A DNA stretch of 64,000 nt from positions 13,116,539 to 13,180,538 of the forward strand of contig OY987248.1 of NCBI GenBank assembly GCA_963920765.1, written 5' to 3'. Numbering within the stretch: position 1 is the stretch's first letter; the number at the start of each line of letters is the position of its first letter. The DNA comes from Ulota crispa (lineage: Eukaryota > Streptophyta > Bryopsida > Orthotrichales > Orthotrichaceae). The notes beneath the pieces were generated by a model. The model was not told the DNA's origin and ran no database searches. It worked only from the letters and a program-made list of their open reading frames with translations. Positions 58,428-64,000 of this stretch are shown piece by piece. A program made the translations under genes and the position numbers.

Positions 58428-60076
58428 ATGGCGGCATCCTCTGCATTGCATCTCGCTGGGTCAGCTGTAGCAGCAGCAGCTCCAACCAACCGCCTCTCAT
58501 CCAGTGCAGCTTTCGGATCCTCGACAGTGCAAAGAGTAGCTGTGCGACCTGCAACCAAGGCTTCATGCAAAGTTGGAGAGGCAAGAGCCAGTGTGAACGA
58601 TGAGGTAAAAAACATGCACATACTTGTGAAGATTTCGAAGTAAGATTTATATGTGTATGTACGTTTCATTGTTGTCATCTGAGTCTTTTGCTTCCCAGTG
58701 ACTTGTTGTTGGAGATGGTGGTGATGTTGTTTGTAATGTATACGATTTGGAATTGTTGTGTGTAGGAGCGAAGCGTTGCAGCCAAGCCACAGATGTTGGT
58801 GGCTATGGTGGCTGCTGGTGCGGCATTGGCAGTGAACGCTGCGGCACCCGCGCCTCCCGCATTGGCTGGACTCTTCGGTAATGAAAGGAACTCATCCAGC
58901 CTGTTTGGAAACGAAGGGACGGGTAACAAGGTTGGCAACAACTCCGCTAGCCGAGAGTCATCTTCATCCGGCACTTCAGTCGGAGAAGGCAGCCAGAGCG
59001 GGTCTGGCGTGAGCTTGAACGGCCTTTCAGCTCCCGATGTAGGGAGTGCTGCTCAGAACTTGAAGGACTCTGTGCAAGGAGCTACTCCCAATGCTGATCC
59101 TTTGAAGGGTATTGGAAATCTGAACCCCTTCAAGAGTGGAGGAGCTCCAGATGTCAGTGGTGCTGCTCAGAACGCGAAAGATTCTGTGCAAGGAGCCATT
59201 CCCAAGGCTGACCCCTTGAAGAACGTTGGAGATTTGAACCCATTTAAGGGTGCAGGAACTCCTTCAGTTCCAGATGTCGGTGCTACCGCTCAAAAGGCAA
59301 AATCTTCAGTGCAAGGGGCTGATCCTTTGAAGAACATTGGAGACTTGAATCCCCTTAAGGGTGCAGGAGCTCCTTCAGTTCCAGATGTTGGTGCTACCGC
59401 TCAGAAAGCAAAAGCATCGATCCAAGGGGCTACTCCAGGTGCTGACCCCTTGAAGAATATTGGAGATTTGAACCCTTTTAAGGGTGCAGGGACTCCTTCA
59501 GTTCCCGATGTTGGCGCTACCGCTCAGAAGGCCAAAAGTTCAGTGCAAGGTGCCAACCCTTTGAATAACATTGGAGATTTGAACCCCTTTAAGGGTGGAG
59601 GAGCTCCTGATGTTGCTGCCGAAGCGAAGAAGTCTGTTGGTGGACTTGTTGGTGGATTTCCCAGTTTGGAGAAGGGCGGTTCCTCAGACGTTCTGTCAAA
59701 AGAAGGAACTGGCAACCAGGTGGGGAACAACTCTGATGTGAGGGGGTTAGCTGGAACACCTCTTGGGGAGGGAGCGGGTAACAATGTTGGTGACAACTCG
59801 TCAGCGAGATCGTCATCTTCATCAGGTACTCCCTTGGGAGAAGGCAATCTGAGTGGGTCGAGCGTGAATGTGGGTGAGCTCTTCCAGGGAGCTCCCGATG
59901 TTGGTGGTGTTGCTGAGAAGGCGAAGAGCTCAGTGCAAGGAGCAGTACCGAGTGTCGATCCTTTGAAGGCCACCATTGGGAGTGGGAATCCATTCAAGAG
60001 TGGAACTCCTGATATTGCTGCTGATGCTAAATCTGCCTTGGGAGACCTTAAGAGCAAGCTTCCAGGTGGAAACTAG
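58428..60076 (+). CDS. Predicted chloroplast, probably lumenal, tandem-repeat LEA-like protein, 495 residues
   Basis: Two exons, 58428-58604 and 58766-60076, joined at a phase-0 GT-AG intron of 161 bp. Residues 1-59 are Ala/Ser/Arg/Val-rich with few acids, like a chloroplast transit peptide. Residues 69-93 form a hydrophobic Ala/Val segment ending PPALA then G, like a Sec-type thylakoid-transfer signal with an AxA cleavage motif. The mature part opens with a Gly/Asn/Ser-rich block (GTGNKVGNNS) that recurs near residues 370-410. From residue 150 to the end there are eight degenerate units of 34-41 residues plus one interruption. The typical unit is DVGATAQKAKSSVQGA, then DPLKNIGDLNPFKG. The A-x-x-A-x-AK helix-like part resembles group 3 LEA or lipid-surface proteins. 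I do not recognise a named family; a structural or stress role in the thylakoid lumen is inference. The start is the first ATG after the TATA box giving a transit peptide. Confidence 0.85.
59036..60076 (+). repeat. Coding tandem repeat, eight units of about 102-123 bp
   Basis: Units begin at a GAT codon (Asp of the DVG motif) at 59036, 59150, 59273, 59384, 59507, 59609, 59897 and 60011. Units 2-5 are the most alike at DNA level and alternate 41- and 37-residue lengths, through presence or absence of a short TPGA-type insert. The outer units are more diverged, as expected if the centre expanded last. Confidence 0.88.
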
Positions 60077-60205
60077 ATACCTTTAGCGAACTTTGTAATT
60101 GTTCTTGCCAGATGTGCATGTCACTCGATGGTAAGAAAGTAGCTATGAAGATATTCTGAACTATTAATATTGCTGTTTGGTTCATTGATGTGAGGTTGCC
60201 CTGAA

Positions 60206-61840
60206 TCATCTTTCAGCGAAGAGTTGTATCCAATTTTCAGCAACTTTGTGATATGGCATGTTGAACTGTTGTACACAAAACCTTTGTCCCTCATCTCGTA
60301 GCATAAGAAAGTTTTGCACATTGCTAAATACCTCGAGAGCATGTTGTAGGTACCAATCGCTAGTGTGTCCAAGTAAACAGCGACGTTCTACCACCTCGCT
60401 GTTGACAAAAATTCAATGCCCCTGTTGCAAATAGCCTCAATGCACTGATATTGAAGTAGACAAATTTTCTGGTACGTTAATACAAAGTCTGGAATACACA
60501 GTTGAATCTTTTGTTGATGACGTTCACAGAAAGATTTATAGTCTTGCCATTCACTCGCCGCAGCATGTGATTGTCTGAAGGTGGACCTGCTGAATGCAAC
60601 CCCCCACTCGTTAAAAGCTGAAAGCATGCGGCAACACGTTTTGCTAGAAGTGATGTACTACATGAAATATGGTAACATAATCAATACTTTCTGCGTGGAC
60701 AATTTGGATACTGACATAGAAATCCTGCCATTAGAAAAAATGTGAACCTCTTAATCTTCTGAGTTAGGGGTGGCGTTCATGTAAAAAATGTGGCAGATTG
60801 GTGACTTTATCAAAAGGTTTCTTCGTTTGCTTCGACTTGGCTGAAGGAATGACTTCCGTCGATGTCTAATGGGAAGATTGAGAAGCTCAGACATGCTGCA
60901 AAGTGGTTCCAATCTATACGGGATGATTCATTGACACTTGATCCCCTCAATTTGCGCTCTGCCGAATCTTTCAAGCGCCAGGGTGGTTGATTCTCAAACC
61001 TGAAAGATCATGCGTAGCTGGTGTGGTCTCGCTCAGCATATCCTTCATATCCCCCATAAACGATGATAGAGTCATTCCGGATGCAGGTTTCTTAACCCTG
61101 GGGAACTCTGCTTTGAGTTTCTCATCCAGGAACAACGAAGGCTTTTCCTGTTTTCAATTGCATTGCTTGTCACTCCTATCGATCAGTCAAAAAGTGCTTG
61201 TAAAACACCTCAAAAAGTACTCAATCTGCGCATTAAAATCGCCACGGGAATCAGAAGCACAACAACCAATAGTGCATTGCTTAATCAGTTCATGCAGAGA
61301 AGCCAATACCATGAAGGCTTATATCAGAAAGTAGCCATACCTGCTCAGTGGTGACGAGAACACCGAATTGATCAACAACGTCTCTCCCCGAAGTATAACA
61401 TGTGGACAACGCCACGTGAATGCATAACATTTTCAGATTGGCTATGGCGATCCAATCCAGAGTCTCCAAAAGGTTATCCTTGATAGCTGGCTTGCTCGAT
61501 TCCCTATGTTGTATATATATTTGTAGAGCCTCGAGACCAGTCGACAAAGCCTGCTGCACACTCTTACGCTATTGTACTGCAGATCAGTGCTCACAGAATG
61601 TGCCTTCATTCTGCAACACTTCTTCCAAAAATGTGAACAAATCTGTGTTAAGTTTGAATTGTTTGCAAATTTCGCTGTGTTTTTCTAGCCTTTTGACCTA
61701 TTTGCGAAAATCACGTTTAAAATCACTCATCCAGGTGTGCAAGTACACAATTTTATCTGCAAAAAATGCTGGCGTACCTTGCCATCGAAGCAGTTTCGTT
61801 ATACAAATAACCCTAAACGTACTATGAATTTTGCCGCGTT
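60206..61840 (-). pseudogene. Unidentified multi-exon gene or gene remnant, minus strand
   Basis: Several exon-like minus-strand stretches occur in order: KRLEKHSEICKQFKLNTDLF near 61680-61600; QALSTGLEALQIYIQHRESS to VDQFGVLVTTEQ at 61556-61346 between an AG and a GTATGG donor; DEKLKAEFPRVKKPASGMTL near 61155-61030; EWGVAFSRSTFRQSHAAASE to GIEFLSTAR at 60627-60390; and QHALEVFSNVQNFLMLRDEG to VAENWIQLFAER at 60394-60206. The last two are in different frames and need a frameshift or tiny intron. Coding-like composition and conserved-looking Leu/Arg patterns argue for a real gene family, but I do not recognise it. The 61.3-61.8 kb exons are duplicated in inverted form on the right arm beyond 63.2 kb, where an in-frame stop also appears. 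Confidence 0.45.
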
Positions 61841-62107
61841 GTTAACTTGTTATGGGAAGAAATTCCAGCACAAGAAGACGATTAGACGTTCAGATTATGT
61901 GCAATGAATGCATGTTAAGTAGTTTCCATGGAATCCGTCAGAAGCTTGAGTTTTCATCTATCTATATGTTCGTAGATTTATACCTTGTAAGTTCTGTAAA
62001 CCTCTACAAGAGTAGGTGTCCACTGGGTGGACAATGAGTGAATTTGAATGCTTATTGTTGCCCAAGATGGAAGTTCATCCTAAGTTTTTGTGACTCCCAT
62101 CGCACAC
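61316..62107. repeat. Left arm of a large inverted duplication
   Basis: About 790 bp reading AGAAAGTAGCCATACCTG at the outer end and GTGACTCCCATCGCACAC at the inner end. The reverse complement, with a few percent mismatch and one extra insertion, forms the right arm. The 730-bp spacer holds a MITE. Confidence 0.9.
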
Positions 62108-62317
62108 ATGATAGTATGTATGACAAGCCACAAAGTTTCCAAATCCATTGACTTAATTATACATGAGACCAAATATTTGGGAACTCGATCTATTCTAAAC
62201 ATGAACTTGAATCAATATTTACTATTTGGACAACCAATAAATAGCTAAGTTATAGGAGGTTGTGTCTTTATAGCATTGGTTGGTTTTGTGAGTAAGGTAC
62301 TTACTCAAACTTTGTTA

Positions 62318-62637
62318 AGGTACACTAAGTATTGCATTTAGGTTGCCTTAACAATTAGATTGCCTTACTTCGGTAAGTTATAACTTCATGACTCTTCATT
62401 TGTGCACTTGGAAGTGCATGCAACTCTATAGATACTTGGATTTCACATGATATATGACTTGGATGTCGCTAGTTTGTTATTATGCAGCTTCATTGTTGTT
62501 GCTGAGTCTTTTAAAATTTGTTTGTTGCAAGTAATTTTTGACAAAAATTATTGTAGCAGCAAAGCATATTTATTGAGTTTAAAATATCGAGAGATTAGTG
62601 CGGGGCAACCTAAACGAACGCAATATTCAGTGTACCT
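62318..62637. mobile_element. MITE with GCATTTAGGTTGCC inverted repeats, copy 2
   Basis: The left end AGGTACACTAAGTATTGC and the right end inverse, GCAATATTCAGTGTACCT, enclose 320 bp related to 56775-57083. It forms much of the spacer between the two arms of the inverted duplication. Confidence 0.65.
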
Positions 62638-62837
62638 TTTTTTATTGCAAAGTATCCTTTTGTGCTACTAAGAGCCAAAAAATGTAGTATTGAAGGTGAG
62701 CTAAGCATACTTGTTGCCATGAGAATCTTGGATGTCAAAGCACAAATTGAGACAGGATATGTTAAAGGGTCTATTCTTTTTTTGTTTATCGAAATGAAAG
62801 GTGGTATAAGTTGCAAATATATACCCTTGTGTGGAAT

Positions 62838-64000
62838 CGTGTGTACGATGGGAGTCACAAAAACTTAGGATGAACTACCATGTGAGGCAACAATAAGCAT
62901 CCAAATCCACTCATTGTCCACCCAGTGGACACCTACTCTCGTAGAGGTTAATAGTACTTACAAGGTAAATCTACGAACATATAGATGGATGAAAACTCAA
63001 GCTTCTGATTCCGTCCATGGAAACTGCTTTACATTCATTCATTGCTTATAATTTGAACGTCTAATCGTCTTCTTGTGCTGGTATTTCTTCTCAGAACAAC
63101 GCGGCAAAATTCATCGTACGTTTAGGGTTATTTGCACAACGAGACGGCTTTGATGGCAAGATACGCCAGCAATTTTTGTAGATAAGTTGTGTAACTTACT
63201 TGCACATCTGGATTCCTGATCCGAACGTGATTTTCGTAAGTAGGTCAAAAGGCTAGGAACACTGCGAAATTTGCAAACAATTAAAATTTAACACAGATTT
63301 GTTCACATTTTTGGAAGAAGTGTTGCAGAATGAAGGCACATTCTGTGAGCACTGATCTGCAGTACCATAGCATATTAGTGTGCAGCAAGCTTTGTCAACT
63401 GGTGTCGAGGCTCCACAAATTATTTACTCCCTGTCCCTCTAAAAAGCTCCAAATCAGACACATTTCTTAGACACGTTTCTTATAACACTGAAAAGCTCCC
63501 TTTTGCTGATTTCAAGCGCTGAGAGAGCAAGCTTGGCCTTGCCTACATAAGATACCATTGTTGCTCTTATCCTTTAAATCATCAGTACTATGGAGCGGGC
63601 AACATGCACAAACATGATACTTTTTGCATGGAATTTGGGTGCCTAAACGGCGACATCAAAGCTGAAGATTTTACATATATTTAGCAGATGGTATACTGAT
63701 TCTAGAATGCATGTGTCACTAGCTCAAACACTAAAAACAAAGTTAATCATTCGGAAGGAAGCTTTTAGGACATTTTTAGAGGGATAGAGGGCGTATACAA
63801 CGTAGGGAATCGAGCGAGCAAGCAAGCAAGCTATCAAGGATAAGCGTTGGAGACTCTGGATTGGATCGCCATAGCCAATCTAAGATGTTATGCATTCACG
63901 TCACATTGTACACAAGTTATACTTCGGACGGAGACGTTATCAATTAGGTGTTCTCGTCACCACTGAGCAGGTATGGATGGCTACTTTCTGGTTTAAGCCT
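62838..64000. repeat. Right arm of the inverted duplication, running off the window
   Basis: Reverse complement of 61316-62107. Without the 367-bp MITE at 63427 it is about 796 bp, so the arms correspond almost base for base, and homology continues to the last base of the window. The arm therefore probably extends further. It carries the second copy of the exon fragments (FLEEVLQNEGTF region near 63310-63350). Confidence 0.9.
63427..63793. mobile_element. Stowaway-like (Tc1/mariner) MITE with empty site in the opposite arm
   Basis: 367 bp flanked by TA. The left terminus is CTCCCTGTCCCTCTAAAAAG and the right terminus inverse reads CGCCCTCTATCCCTCTAAAA. The CTCCCT start, inverted repeats and TA target are Stowaway hallmarks. 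The matching position in the left arm (near 61510) lacks it and reads an uninterrupted TATATATA stretch, so the insertion postdates the inverted duplication. Confidence 0.9.

Noticed and set aside
59524-60057. Minus-strand open frame of 177 codons opposite the repeat-protein gene
   Set aside because: It is the antisense shadow of a GC-richer coding exon; the plus-strand frame has the promoter, splice site and targeting signals.

Overview
The window is nuclear DNA of a green plant. It carries a six-exon SWEET sugar transporter with the 37-bp mini-exon usual in plant SWEETs, two genes that start with chloroplast-transit-like leaders, a CACTA (En/Spm) transposon of the plant tnp2 type, and many MITEs. 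Genes are sparse (three convincing host genes in 64 kb), intergenic DNA is very AT-rich and repeat-laden, and introns are short (160-790 bp). A land plant or close streptophyte relative fits. I cannot name the species; the unusual transposon content makes me doubt an angiosperm, but that is inference.

Layout. 1-2.7 kb: AT-rich intergenic DNA with one inverted-repeat element. 2.7-6.1 kb: promoter, long leader and six exons of a SWEET gene (+). 7.4-9.3 kb: two TTAA-type MITEs. 11.7-13.6 kb: a three-exon minus-strand gene for a predicted 198-residue plastid protein with one membrane segment; a Mutator-type MITE sits in its second intron and its start region is tandemly duplicated. 14.4-21.2 kb: a transposon cluster made of a TTAA MITE split by a 2144-bp solo-LTR-like element, two 650-bp TTAA MITEs, a 124-bp CACTA MITE, and a long palindrome broken by a 200-base assembly gap. 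23.7-37.4 kb: remains of a CACTA transposon with a broken tnp2-type transposase on the minus strand and a broken Ptta/En/Spm-type second gene on the plus strand. 38.3-40.4 kb: second copy of the 2144-bp element, inverted. 40.5-58 kb: gene-poor, AT-rich DNA holding at least seven more TTAA MITEs, one nested in another, and a 360-bp microsatellite. 58.3-60.1 kb: a two-exon gene (+) for a 495-residue predicted chloroplast protein, probably lumenal, built of tandem LEA-like repeats. 60.2-64 kb: an unidentified minus-strand gene remnant and a large inverted duplication, one arm of which carries a Stowaway-like MITE.

The host genes are not an operon or a pathway. The strongest undescribed signal is a set of about fifteen non-autonomous DNA elements in at least five sequence groups. 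All begin TTAACCCCTAAA-like and end with the inverse, with TTAA at both borders. TTAA targets plus CCC-initial inverted repeats are the signature of piggyBac-type transposition, which is poorly known in plants. The second strong signal is the repeat-built plastid protein at 58.4-60.1 kb.
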